Below, in pieces: positions 43,823 to 51,879 of a stretch of DNA of 54,674 nucleotides (position 1 is its first letter; each line of letters begins with the position of its first letter). Origin of the DNA: Roseicyclus sp. (lineage in GTDB: Bacteria > Pseudomonadota > Alphaproteobacteria > Rhodobacterales > Rhodobacteraceae); contig NZ_JAGYJN010000009.1 of assembly GCF_018402035.1 (NCBI RefSeq), forward strand, positions 1-54,674, written 5' to 3'. Both the position numbers and the translations under genes were made by a program. The notes under the pieces are model-generated. The model searched no databases. It was given only the letters and a program-made list of their open reading frames with translations, and had not been told where the DNA came from.

Positions 43823-45294
43823 GCCGCCTCCGATGCGATACGGTCCGCTTGCCTGAGCGCCAGCGCCGCAATGGTCAGCGACGGGTTCACCGCCGCCGAG
43901 GTCGGTAAAAGCGATGCGTCACAGATCCATAGGTTAGCGTGATCATGGCATCGCCCATAGGGGTCTGTCACGCTGGTTGCCGGGTCTTTGCCCAAGCGTG
44001 CCGTCCCGCATTGATGCGAGGGCGTGCGCCGATCAAAGGCTTTCGACAAGATCAGCGGAAAGCCCGCGCGGCGCAGCGTTGATGACAGCTTGGCCACCAA
44101 GGCTTGATGCGCCGCCAAGTTCGAGCGCCGCCAATCCAATACGATGTCATCGCCGCGCAGGGTGACGCGACTTTCCGGGTTGGGGAGGTCTTCGGACATA
44201 ACGTAGAAATCGATGGCGTGATGGGCGATGAGCCGCGCCAATGGCGCCAGCAGCCCCGTTTGCGCCGCAAGGATCGGGGCCGAGACGCGGCCCAAAAGCT
44301 GGATATTGCCCAAGGGTTCGCCCCCCGGCCCACCGGTCAAATACCAATCATTGATCTGAAGCGTCTTTTGATAGACCGAACGGTTGCGCCGCGTCGAAAG
44401 CGCCAGAAGCGCCGAGGCGTTGTGGTTCATGAAATTGCGCCCCAATTGATCAGAGCGATTGCCAAGCCCATGCGGATGATCCGCATTCGCCGACCGTAAA
44501 AGAAGTGCCGCGGTCATCACCGCACCCGCCGCCAGCACGATACGCGGCGCGCTGAAGCGGCCCATGCTGGTTTGCAACGCGCTGATACGCGCGCCCTCAC
44601 ACTCCAGCCTGTGCACGGTCACGCCGGTTTGCAGCCGGACATTGGGAAAGCACAACGCTTGGGCCAAGGCCGCCGTCTCGGCATCAAGCTTGCCGCCCGT
44701 CGTGTCGGGGAAAGCGTCCCAAGGTGTCGCCGCACGCGCCAGCCAATGGTCAAGATCAACGGCCAAGGGCAAGGGCGCTGGATGCAGCCCGACCGCCCGC
44801 AGCCGCCGCGCCAGATCGGCGATGGCGGGCTCATGCGGGATGGGCGGGAAAGGATAGGGTGCAGCATGCGGCGGCTCTGTCGGGTCATGGCCCAGCGCGC
44901 CGCGCAGTTGGTAAAGGGCCTCGGCCTTGTCATACCATGGCGCAAGCGTGCCATAATCAAATGGCCAGCCTTGGGTGGTGCCGCCCATGTGGCGGATCGG
45001 GGCAAAGTCGCTTTCGCGGTAGCGCATCATCACCGCGCCATAAAATTTCGAATTACCGCCGACATAGGCGTAATTGCCGGGGTTGAAGCGCACACCCTCG
45101 GGCGTCAGCCATGTCTCTTGCGGACGGAAATGCCCCTTGCCAAAGATCGCCACCGGATCGCGCGCCTCGGGGCTGTCGGCAAGCCGTTTGCCGCGCTCAA
45201 GGATCAAGATCCGCAACCCCGAGGCCGCCAAGCCCGCAGCCAGCGTCGCACCCCCCATGCCAGACCCGACGATGATGATATCGGCGTCGTCCAT
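43819..45294 (-). CDS. GMC family FAD oxidoreductase, pyranose-dehydrogenase-like
   Basis: The 491-residue flavoprotein begins with IIIVGSGMGGATLAAGLA (6-23), has the flavin-contact region YVGGNSKFYGAVMMRY (77-92) and the C-terminal catalytic pair His427 (HQCGTARLG) and Asn470 (AAVNPS). It belongs to a different GMC branch from the neighbouring sorbose-dehydrogenase-like enzyme, nearer in pattern to bacterial pyranose oxidases and dehydrogenases. There is no signal or Tat motif, so it is cytoplasmic. It is the first gene of block 1, with GGGAGG before its ATG and the operator at 45325-45338 upstream. Confidence 0.87.
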   Translation of the reverse strand: MDDADIIIVGSGMGGATLAAGLAASGLRILILERGKRLADSPEARDPVAIFGKGHFRPQETWLTPEGVRFNPGNYAYVGGNSKFYGAVMMRYRESDFAPIRHMGGTTQGWPFDYGTLAPWYDKAEALYQLRGALGHDPTEPPHAAPYPFPPIPHEPAIADLARRLRAVGLHPAPLPLAVDLDHWLARAATPWDAFPDTTGGKLDAETAALAQALCFPNVRLQTGVTVHRLECEGARISALQTSMGRFSAPRIVLAAGAVMTAALLLRSANADHPHGLGNRSDQLGRNFMNHNASALLALSTRRNRSVYQKTLQINDWYLTGGPGGEPLGNIQLLGRVSAPILAAQTGLLAPLARLIAHHAIDFYVMSEDLPNPESRVTLRGDDIVLDWRRSNLAAHQALVAKLSSTLRRAGFPLILSKAFDRRTPSHQCGTARLGKDPATSVTDPYGRCHDHANLWICDASLLPTSAAVNPSLTIAALALRQADRIASEAA

Positions 45295-45324
45295 CCCGAT
45301 CCTCCCGCGCGCGATTCATATATT

Positions 45325-45338
45325 TTGGATCGTTCCAA
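45325..45338. promoter_or_regulatory. LacI-type operator TTGGATCGTTCCAA, block 1
   Basis: The arms TTGGA and TCCAA form an inverted repeat around a CG-containing centre, the form used by LacI-family repressors. It lies 30 bp upstream of the GMC start and next to a minus-strand AATATAT that may be the -10. The same 14 bases occur at 54520-54533. Confidence 0.8.
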
Positions 45339-45345
45339 TTCCAGT

Positions 45346-45381
45346 ATAAAAACATGCCCGCAAGCATATCGCTGCGGGCAT
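45346..45381 (-). terminator. Rho-independent terminator of the sugar importer operon
   Basis: ATGCCCGCA and TGCGGGCAT form a perfect 9-bp stem around a 10-nt loop; on the minus strand the stem is followed by GTTTTTAT. It begins 8 bp after the ATPase stop and separates block 2 from the promoter of block 1. Confidence 0.85.
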
Positions 45382-45388
45382 ATCAGGG

Positions 45389-46504
45389 TCAGGCGATACG
45401 CTGCTCTGTCTTGGGGTCGAACAAGACCGCCTTGTCCATATTGATCGCGAAATCAAAGTTACGCCCGGGCTGCACATCGGCATCCGCACGCATCCGCGCG
45501 ATGCAATCCTTGCCCGACATCGTCATGGTGACAAATGTATCGGCCCCCGCAGGTTCGGTCACGGTCACGCGATTGGTCAAGGGCTGGATATTGCGCGCAT
45601 TACGGTCAGCCCCTTCGGGGTCGGTGATCGCCTCGGGGCGGATGCCCAACAGCACTTGCGCATCCTTATAGGCGGCGTAAGCCGGCGGCGGATTTTCGAT
45701 CCGCAAGGCATGCTCTTGCGCGTCCGCAGCGGTGATCAGCGCATGCAGCGCGCCATCGCATTCGATCAAACGGGTGGGCAGCACATTCATCGCGGGGCTA
45801 CCCATAAAGGTCGCCACGAAAAGATTGGCGGGGCTGTCATAGATTTCCTTAGGCGTCCCAAGCTGCTGGACATAGCCATCGAACATCACCGCGATGCGCG
45901 TGGATAGCGTCATCGCCTCGATCTGGTCATGGGTCACATAGACGATGGTGGTGCCAAGGCGCTGGTGCAGCTTCTTGATCTCGATGCGCATGTCGACGCG
46001 CAGCTTGGCATCGAGGTTCGAAAGCGGCTCGTCAAACAAGAAGACATCGGGGTTGCGCACCAGCGCGCGGCCCATGGCGACGCGCTGGCGTTGGCCACCC
46101 GAAAGCTGGCCGGGCTTGCGGTCCAGCAGATGCTCGATCTGCAAAAGCTGCGCGACCTGTTTCATCGCGCGCTCACGCTCGTCCTTGGGGGTGCCATGCA
46201 TCTCAAGGCCAAAGGTGATATTCTTGCCCACGGTCATATTGGGGTAGAGCGCGTAAGACTGGAACACCATCGCGATATTGCGGCGCGAGGGATGCACACC
46301 GTTCATCACGCGATCCTTGATCCGGATCTCGCCCGAGGAAATCCCTTCAAGCCCTGCGATCATGTTCAACAGCGTGGACTTGCCACAGCCCGAGGGGCCG
46401 ACCAGCACGAGGAATTCGCCCTCTTGCACCGCGATGTCGACCTTATGCAGCACTTCGACCGCGCCATAGGATTTGGTGACGTTATCGATGTCGAGGAAAC
46501 CCAT
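45389..46504 (-). CDS. ugpC: Sugar ABC transporter ATPase (UgpC/MalK type)
   Basis: The 371-residue ATPase drives the importer of block 2. It has Walker A GPSGCGKST (36-44), the signature LSGGQRQRVAMGRAL (134-148), Walker B VFLFDEP (154-160) and a C-terminal TOBE/OB region (about 235-365) that in MalK-type proteins contacts regulators. The symbol reflects the family, not the substrate. It follows the second permease after an 83-bp gap that contains two perfect palindromes. Confidence 0.93.
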   Translation of the reverse strand: MGFLDIDNVTKSYGAVEVLHKVDIAVQEGEFLVLVGPSGCGKSTLLNMIAGLEGISSGEIRIKDRVMNGVHPSRRNIAMVFQSYALYPNMTVGKNITFGLEMHGTPKDERERAMKQVAQLLQIEHLLDRKPGQLSGGQRQRVAMGRALVRNPDVFLFDEPLSNLDAKLRVDMRIEIKKLHQRLGTTIVYVTHDQIEAMTLSTRIAVMFDGYVQQLGTPKEIYDSPANLFVATFMGSPAMNVLPTRLIECDGALHALITAADAQEHALRIENPPPAYAAYKDAQVLLGIRPEAITDPEGADRNARNIQPLTNRVTVTEPAGADTFVTMTMSGKDCIARMRADADVQPGRNFDFAINMDKAVLFDPKTEQRIA

Positions 46505-46534
46505 CTCTCAGATCCTTTTCAGAAGTCGCGCTGC

Positions 46535-46556
46535 CGATCTTTCGTACGAAAGATCG
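46535..46556. repeat. Perfect 22-bp palindrome P1
   Basis: The palindrome is centred on TTTCGTACGAAA with arms CGATC/GATCG. It lies in the gap between the second permease and the ATPase, 28 bp centre to centre from P2. Confidence 0.9.
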
Positions 46557-46561
46557 TGGAC

Positions 46562-46585
46562 CCGAATTTTCGTACGAAAATTCGG
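46562..46585. repeat. Perfect 24-bp palindrome P2
   Basis: The palindrome is centred on the same TTTCGTACGAAA core with arms CCGAAT/ATTCGG. It begins 5 bp after P1 and ends 2 bp before the permease stop. As RNA it could fold into a stem with a small CGTACG-type loop. Confidence 0.9.
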
Positions 46586-46587
46586 CG

Positions 46588-47469
46588 TCATCCCTTCACA
46601 CTCCCAGCCATGAGGCCGCGCACGAAATAGCGTCCCGCAACGATATAGACGAGAAGCGTCGGGGCGGCCGCCATGATGGCACCCGCGAAATGCACATTGT
46701 ATTCGCGCACACCCGTGGAGGAGTTCACGAGGTTGTTGAGCGCCACCGTCATCGGTGCTGAACCGCCCGATGCAAAGGAAGCCCCAAAGAGAAAGTCGTT
46801 CCAGATATTGGTGAATTGCCAGATGAAACTGACCGCGATGATCGGGCCGGAACTGGGCAGCATGATGCGCCAGAAAATCTGGAAAAACCCCGCCCCGTCG
46901 ATCTGGGCCGCCCGCACCAATTCGGTGGGAAAGGCCGCGTAATAGTTGCGGAAATATAGCGTGGTAAAGCCAATGCCGTAGACGAAATGCACTAAGATCA
47001 GCCCCGGTGTCGTCCCCGCTATATCCAAAAGCCCCAAAATGCGCGCCATGGGGATCAGGACGATCTGGAACGGGATAAAGCACGAAAACAGCAACAGCCC
47101 GAAGATGATGGTCGAGCCGCGGAATTGCCATTTGGTCAGCACATAGCCGTTGAGCGCGCCCACGACAGTGGACAGCACCACGGCGGGAACGGCCATGACC
47201 AGCGAATTGATGAAATAAGGGCGTAGGCCCGTCGGCTCCACCCCGATTTGGGCGGTGGACCATGCCGACAGCCATGGCGCAATCGTCCATTCCTGCGGCA
47301 GGGCGATCATGTTGCCGCCGGTGATCTCCGACAAGGGTTTCAGCGAGTTCACCAGCATGATCCCGAAGGGCAGCAGGTAGAACAGCGCAAACAAGAGCAA
47401 GAACAAATAGATGAAGGCCCGCGTGATGCGCGAGGTGCGAATGGCGGTATCGGCGGAGGCGACAGCCAT
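46588..47469 (-). CDS. Sugar ABC transporter permease 2 (MalG/GtsC-like)
   Basis: The 293-residue permease has six hydrophobic helices and the cytoplasmic EAA-type loop ELVRAAQIDGAGFFQIFWRIMLP that docks the ATPase. It pairs with the upstream permease to form the membrane channel. Its ATG overlaps the stop of permease 1 as TGATG; a GTG one codon upstream is less likely. Confidence 0.93.
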   Translation of the reverse strand: MAVASADTAIRTSRITRAFIYLFLLLFALFYLLPFGIMLVNSLKPLSEITGGNMIALPQEWTIAPWLSAWSTAQIGVEPTGLRPYFINSLVMAVPAVVLSTVVGALNGYVLTKWQFRGSTIIFGLLLFSCFIPFQIVLIPMARILGLLDIAGTTPGLILVHFVYGIGFTTLYFRNYYAAFPTELVRAAQIDGAGFFQIFWRIMLPSSGPIIAVSFIWQFTNIWNDFLFGASFASGGSAPMTVALNNLVNSSTGVREYNVHFAGAIMAAAPTLLVYIVAGRYFVRGLMAGSVKG

Positions 47470-48368
47470 CACTTCTTCTCCTTCAACTCAGCGTAAAGAT
47501 AGGGAACCATGATCGCGGCAATCGTCATCAGCATGATCACCGCCGAGGCCGCACCGATGCCCATTTGGTTGCGCGTGAAGGTGTAGGAATACATGAAGGT
47601 CGCAGGCAGCGCCGTGGCATTGCCGGGGCCACCCCCCGTCAGCGCGATGACCAGATCATAGGATTTGATCGCGAGATGGCTCAGGATGACGAAGGCCGAC
47701 AAGAATGCAGGGCGCAGTTGCGGCAAGATGATCCGGCGATACAGGTTCCAGTTCGAGGCGCCATCGATCTGGGCGGCCTTCAAGATCTCGTTGTCGATGC
47801 CCCGCAGCCCCGCCAGAAACATCGCCATGACAAAGCCCGAAGATTGCCAGACCGCGGCGATGACAACGGTATAGATCGCCATTTCGCGGTCTTTGATCCA
47901 ATTGAAGGTGAAACTTTCCCAGCCCCACAGGTGCATGGTGTTTTCCAGCCCGATGGCGGGATCGAGAAACCATTTCCACGCCGTGCCGGTGACGATGAAG
48001 CTTAGCGCCATCGGGTAGAGAAAGATTGGGCGCAGCACCCCTTCGCCCCGGATTTTCTGATCGAGGAGAATGGCAAGGCTGAGCCCGATCAGGGTCGAGA
48101 TGCCGATGTAAAGCGTGGCGAAAACCGCAAGATTGCTGATCGCCGTGTTCCATTCGCGGATGCGGAAAAGGCGGTCGTAATTGTCCCAGCCGACCCAGCC
48201 GAACGAGGGCAACATGCGGCTGTCAGTAAAGCTGAGGTAGATCGTGAAGGCGATAAAGCCGTAGACGAACACCAGCATGATCGCGAGCGAGGGTGCCAAG
48301 ACCAGCTTGGGCAGCCATGTCTGAAGCCGCGTGCGCAGGTCAACGCCCGTATCGGTCGATGCGGCCAT
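47469..48368 (-). CDS. Sugar ABC transporter permease 1 (MalF/GtsB-like)
   Basis: The 299-residue permease has six hydrophobic helices and the EAA loop EILKAAQIDGASNWNLYRRIILP. The pattern is close to the glucose-type GtsB permeases, which lack the long MalF periplasmic loop. I start at ATG 48368, preceded by AAAGGGGGG. It follows the binding-protein gene after 97 bp that contain a strong hairpin terminator. Confidence 0.92.
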   Translation of the reverse strand: MAASTDTGVDLRTRLQTWLPKLVLAPSLAIMLVFVYGFIAFTIYLSFTDSRMLPSFGWVGWDNYDRLFRIREWNTAISNLAVFATLYIGISTLIGLSLAILLDQKIRGEGVLRPIFLYPMALSFIVTGTAWKWFLDPAIGLENTMHLWGWESFTFNWIKDREMAIYTVVIAAVWQSSGFVMAMFLAGLRGIDNEILKAAQIDGASNWNLYRRIILPQLRPAFLSAFVILSHLAIKSYDLVIALTGGGPGNATALPATFMYSYTFTRNQMGIGAASAVIMLMTIAAIMVPYLYAELKEKK

Positions 48369-48417
48369 TGGCCCCCCCCTTTGTCTTGAAGATGCTGCTT
48401 TGGTCCGGTTGGACCTG

Positions 48418-48452
48418 AAAAAAGACCGGCCCCGCGCGTGTCGGGGCCGGTC
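48418..48452 (-). terminator. Hairpin terminator/attenuator between binding-protein and permease genes
   Basis: GACCGGCCCCG and CGGGGCCGGTC form a perfect 11-bp stem with a 7-nt loop; on the minus strand six Ts follow. It lies 13 bp after the binding-protein stop and would end part of the transcripts there, giving more binding protein than permease. Confidence 0.85.
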
Positions 48453-48465
48453 ATCTGCGCAAGGA

Positions 48466-49716
48466 CTACTGCGCGATCTCGACTGCAGTGACGAGTTCGG
48501 CGGCAGCGGTGGCCGCGTCATACTCACCGTTGAAATGCGCGGTGATGACGTCATACATCGCGTTTTGCACCGACGGCGGGTTGGCATGGCCATGTGCCAT
48601 CGAGCCGAACAGACCGCCATTGGCGCCCGCTTCGGCAAGCTGTGCCATGCCCATCTGGCCGCACATGTCGAACTGGTCCGAGGGGATATCGGTCCGCGCG
48701 GGCACCGAACCCTTGACGAGGTTGAACGCCACTTGGAATTCCGGGCTCAACACGGCGGATGCCATGGCAAGCTGGGCCTGCTGGGCAGACGCGTCGGACA
48801 CGTTGAACATCGCGAACTGGTCAGAGTTGAAGGTCACGGTGCCTTCGGTGCCGGGCACGCGGAAGCAAGTGAACTCGTTGCCGGCGGTCATGCCCGCGTT
48901 CACGAATTCGCCCTTGGCCCAGTCACCCATGATCTGGAACAGCGCATCGCCATTGATGACCATCGCGGTGGCAAGGTTCCAGTCGCGGCCCGAGAAGTTG
49001 TCATCGACAAAGCCGCGCAGCGTTGCCATGCGGTTGAAGGCCTCGACCATCGTGTCCGAACCCAGCGCGGCGGGGTCGAGATCGACCATCGCGGCCTGAT
49101 AGAAGTCGGGGCCACCGGCACCCATCACCATCGAGTCGAACATGGTCGCTTCCTGCCATGCCTGACCACCATGAGCGAGCGCGGTCTTACCGGCGGCCTT
49201 GGCGGCTTCCATCGCGGCGACGAACTCTTCCCAGCTGGTGGGCTGCGACAAGCCAAGCTCTGCCATTATTGCAGTGTTGGCCCAAACCCAGTTGGTCGAG
49301 TGGACGTTGACCGGTGCGGCAACCCAGCTGCCATCATAGGTCGAAAAGCGCTGAAGTGCGGCCGGCACAACAGCGGCCCAGCCTTGCTCGGCGGCAAGGG
49401 CGTCGAGATTAGCAAGCGCGCCCTCAGCCGCCCAATCCTGGATCGAGAAGCCAAGCATCTGCACGGCGGTCGGCGCATCGCCTGCGGTGACGCGGGCGCG
49501 CAGAACGGTCATGGCGTCAGAGCCGCCACCACCGGCCACGGGCATGTCGAGCCAGCTCACGCCGCCAGCGGCCAGCGTGTCGCGCAACGTGCCAACGGCA
49601 GCAGCTTCACCGCCAGAGGTCCACCAATGCAGCACTTCTACCTCTTGGGCCGCGACCGCAGTGGTCGACAGTGCCAAAACGGCAGCGGTCATATGTAGTT
49701 CTTTCAGCATGGTCAT
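48466..49716 (-). CDS. Sugar ABC transporter substrate-binding protein (glucose/mannose type)
   Basis: The 416-residue protein has a signal peptide (hydrophobic about 9-21, cleavage near VAA-QEV) and then [14 protein letters not shown], the hallmark start of the GtsA-like glucose/mannose binding proteins, followed by [25 protein letters not shown]. It captures sugar in the periplasm for the permeases downstream. ATG 49716 is preceded by GGAGG. It is divergent from LacI B, and an operator overlaps its promoter. Confidence 0.92.
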   Translation of the reverse strand: MTMLKELHMTAAVLALSTTAVAAQEVEVLHWWTSGGEAAAVGTLRDTLAAGGVSWLDMPVAGGGGSDAMTVLRARVTAGDAPTAVQMLGFSIQDWAAEGALANLDALAAEQGWAAVVPAALQRFSTYDGSWVAAPVNVHSTNWVWANTAIMAELGLSQPTSWEEFVAAMEAAKAAGKTALAHGGQAWQEATMFDSMVMGAGGPDFYQAAMVDLDPAALGSDTMVEAFNRMATLRGFVDDNFSGRDWNLATAMVINGDALFQIMGDWAKGEFVNAGMTAGNEFTCFRVPGTEGTVTFNSDQFAMFNVSDASAQQAQLAMASAVLSPEFQVAFNLVKGSVPARTDIPSDQFDMCGQMGMAQLAEAGANGGLFGSMAHGHANPPSVQNAMYDVITAHFNGEYDAATAAAELVTAVEIAQ

Positions 49717-49765
49717 GTCTCGGTTCCTCCCTGATTGACCATCGCCCTTATCGAGCTTGAGATAA

Positions 49766-49779
49766 TTGAAACGTTATAA
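49766..49779. promoter_or_regulatory. LacI-type operator O1 (TTGAAACGTTATAA)
   Basis: This is an imperfect AACGTT-centred palindrome. It covers the likely -10 of the binding-protein gene, so a bound repressor would block RNA polymerase. Confidence 0.65.
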
Positions 49780-49801
49780 ATTGGGGTCGCGTCAACCCCA
49801 A
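49773..49801 (-). promoter_or_regulatory. Candidate promoter of the sugar importer operon
   Basis: Minus-strand TTGGGG (49796-49801) and TATAAC (49773-49778) are 17 bp apart, 56 bp upstream of the binding-protein ATG. A TTGGGGT/ACCCCAA inverted repeat (49781-49801) overlaps the -35. Confidence 0.45.
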
Positions 49802-49895
49802 ATTGCAAGTTTCAATGTCACCGCATTTCGCATAAGCAGCAATAAACAGAAGATTCTTCTGCGATGCAGAAAAATATTCGTTGCAGATTCGACTA

Positions 49896-49909
49896 TTGAA
49901 ACGTTTGAA
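49896..49909. promoter_or_regulatory. LacI-type operator O2 (TTGAAACGTTTGAA)
   Basis: This is a palindrome with one mismatch centred on AACGTT, 130 bp from O1 and 48 bp upstream of the LacI B start. Two sites at this distance could support autoregulation and DNA looping. Confidence 0.7.
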
Positions 49910-49957
49910 AACTTGGTCACTATGCCACTCACCACAACCCAAGGACGAAATTTAGCG

Positions 49958-50965
49958 ATGGGCGAGGATATCCAAGGCGAGAAGCCGACCTTGCGCACCT
50001 TGTCGCAAGAAACGGGCTTTGCCGTCGCGACCGTGTCGCGTGCCTTGGCCGGCGATCCGCGAATCGCCGCAACCACCCGCGAGACGGTGACCGCTGCGGC
50101 CAATCGGCTGGGCTATGTGCCAGATCGCGCCGCGCGCCGCCTGCGCACGGGTCGCACGCAGGTCATCAGCCTTTTGCTCAATACCCAGCATGAATTTCTG
50201 GGCTTCACCCATGAATTCCTGTCCGGCATCACCGAGGTGCTGGCCGGCACCGGCTATTCCGTCACCGTGGTGCCCGATAGCCCCGGCGAAGACCGGCTGG
50301 CCCCCGTGCGCACGATTCTGCGCAACAATCTGGCCGACGGGATCTTGTTCACCCGGACAGAGGCTTTTGATCCGCGCGTGCGCCTGTTGATGGAGGCGGA
50401 TTTCCCCTTTGTCAGCCACGGGCGCACCGAATTCACCACGCCCCATCCTTGGGTCGATTACGATAATGAGGCTTTTGCGCGCCAAGCAGTCCAGCATCTC
50501 GTCGCCAAGGGGCGACGCCGGATCAGCCTTGTTCTGCCCGGCGATCAGTTCACCTTTACCCAGCATTTGCGCTACGGCTTTTTATCGGCGGTGCGCACGG
50601 CGGGCATCGATCATGAGATTGTCCCCGGTGTGACGCTCGACAGCCCCCCGCCCGCGATTGCAGCCGCGCTGATGCAACGCCGCCATGCCCCCAACCCGCC
50701 CGATGGCTATGTCTGCGTGGGCGAGGTCACGGCGCTTTTGGCGCTGGCCGCGCTAACCGACACGGGCGCGGTGCAAGGGGTGGATGCCGATATCGTGGCC
50801 AAGCGCGCCTCGCCGATCTTCGACAATGTCCGTCCGCGTATCGACACCGTCTTCGAGGATCTGCGCGCCACGGGCCGCGCCATGGCCGAGATGCTGCTCA
50901 GGCGGATGAATGGCGAACCGCAAGAGCGGCTGAACCGACTGTTCATGCCTGAAACGGATGTCTGA
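49958..50965 (+). CDS. LacI family transcriptional regulator B
   Basis: The 335-residue regulator has the LacI helix-turn-helix (TLRTLSQETGFAVATVSRAL), hinge region (DRAARRLRTGRT) and sugar-binding domain (ISLLLNTQHEFLGF onward). The recognition helix AVATVSRAL is the common form that binds AACGTT-centred operators, which fits O1 and O2 in the divergent gap. I start at ATG 49958 with AAGGA upstream; an ATG at 49922 is also possible but would place O2 nearly at the start codon. It probably represses the importer until its sugar is present. Confidence 0.9.
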   Translation: MGEDIQGEKPTLRTLSQETGFAVATVSRALAGDPRIAATTRETVTAAANRLGYVPDRAARRLRTGRTQVISLLLNTQHEFLGFTHEFLSGITEVLAGTGYSVTVVPDSPGEDRLAPVRTILRNNLADGILFTRTEAFDPRVRLLMEADFPFVSHGRTEFTTPHPWVDYDNEAFARQAVQHLVAKGRRRISLVLPGDQFTFTQHLRYGFLSAVRTAGIDHEIVPGVTLDSPPPAIAAALMQRRHAPNPPDGYVCVGEVTALLALAALTDTGAVQGVDADIVAKRASPIFDNVRPRIDTVFEDLRATGRAMAEMLLRRMNGEPQERLNRLFMPETDV

Positions 50966-51111
50966 GCACTTATCACTGTCATACGACCCACGCCGCAGAT
51001 TGCGACCAATCACCAGACCTTGGGCGCAAAGCCCCGCCGCTTTTGGATAATCCGACCAGAACCCGGTTTGCCAATCCGCACAATCGAAATAACGGCAGCG
51101 CGTTGCACTGC

Positions 51112-51879
51112 TTAGCTTGCGGGGAATATGGGTTTGCGTTTCTCGGCAAAGGCCGCAACGCCTTCGGCCCTATCGGCGCTGGCACCGATCATGCCGCCGC
51201 CCAGCGCCTCGATCATGGCGGCGCGGTCTTCGCCAACGCCGGCGTGGATCTGGTATTTTGCCACCTCGACCGCGCGCGGAGAGGCATGGGCGAGGCGGGC
51301 CGCGATGCTTTCGGCCATGGCCAACGGGTCGTCAGCAACCTCGGCCACAAAGCCCAAGCCGTGGGCGCGGGCAGCATCCAAACGCCGCCCAAACAGCGCC
51401 ATTTCTTTCAACACCGGTTCCGGGATCAGCCGGGCCAATCGCTGTGTGCCCGACCAGCCCGGCACGATACCCACCTGCGCCTCGGGCAGTGCAAGCGTCG
51501 CACTTGGGGCCATCACCCGGATGTCGCAAGCGGCGGCAAGTTCCAACCCACCGCCAAAGGCCGGGGCGTGGATCACCGCAATGGTGGGTTTCGACAACCG
51601 CGCCAAGCGGTCAAAGATGCGATGCCCCTCGCGCACCCAATGACGCGCGAAATCGAAGGGGGAAAGCCCCGCCCAAGCCTTGATATCAGCGCCCGCGCAA
51701 AAGGCGCGATCCCCTTCGGAGCGCACGATCACACCCAATACGCCGCCCGCGCGCTCCAGTGTGGTGCAATGCGCCTCGAGCGCTGCCAGCATTTCGGGGG
51801 TAAAGGCATTCAGCTTGGCGGGGTTGTCCAGCACGATCTGCGCGATTGGCCCGTCGATCTGCAGATGAACGGCACTCAT
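51112..51879 (-). CDS. Enoyl-CoA hydratase
   Basis: The 255-residue crotonase has both catalytic glutamates, Glu133 (LPEAQVGIVPG) and Glu159 (KEMALFG), and both oxyanion-hole elements (CAGAD at 61-65 and PAFGGGLELA at 106-115). It should hydrate an enoyl-CoA or a related thioester. Its ATG at 51879 overlaps the stop of the CoA-transferase gene as ATGA, so substrate channelling from the transferase is plausible. It is the last gene of block 3; the 146-bp gap to LacI B shows no clear terminator. Confidence 0.9.
   Translation of the reverse strand: MSAVHLQIDGPIAQIVLDNPAKLNAFTPEMLAALEAHCTTLERAGGVLGVIVRSEGDRAFCAGADIKAWAGLSPFDFARHWVREGHRIFDRLARLSKPTIAVIHAPAFGGGLELAAACDIRVMAPSATLALPEAQVGIVPGWSGTQRLARLIPEPVLKEMALFGRRLDAARAHGLGFVAEVADDPLAMAESIAARLAHASPRAVEVAKYQIHAGVGEDRAAMIEALGGGMIGASADRAEGVAAFAEKRKPIFPAS

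Noticed and set aside
48331..49698. A 455-codon open frame opposite the sugar-binding protein
   Set aside because: It is the shadow of a clear GtsA-like gene, with no recognisable domain or ribosome site.
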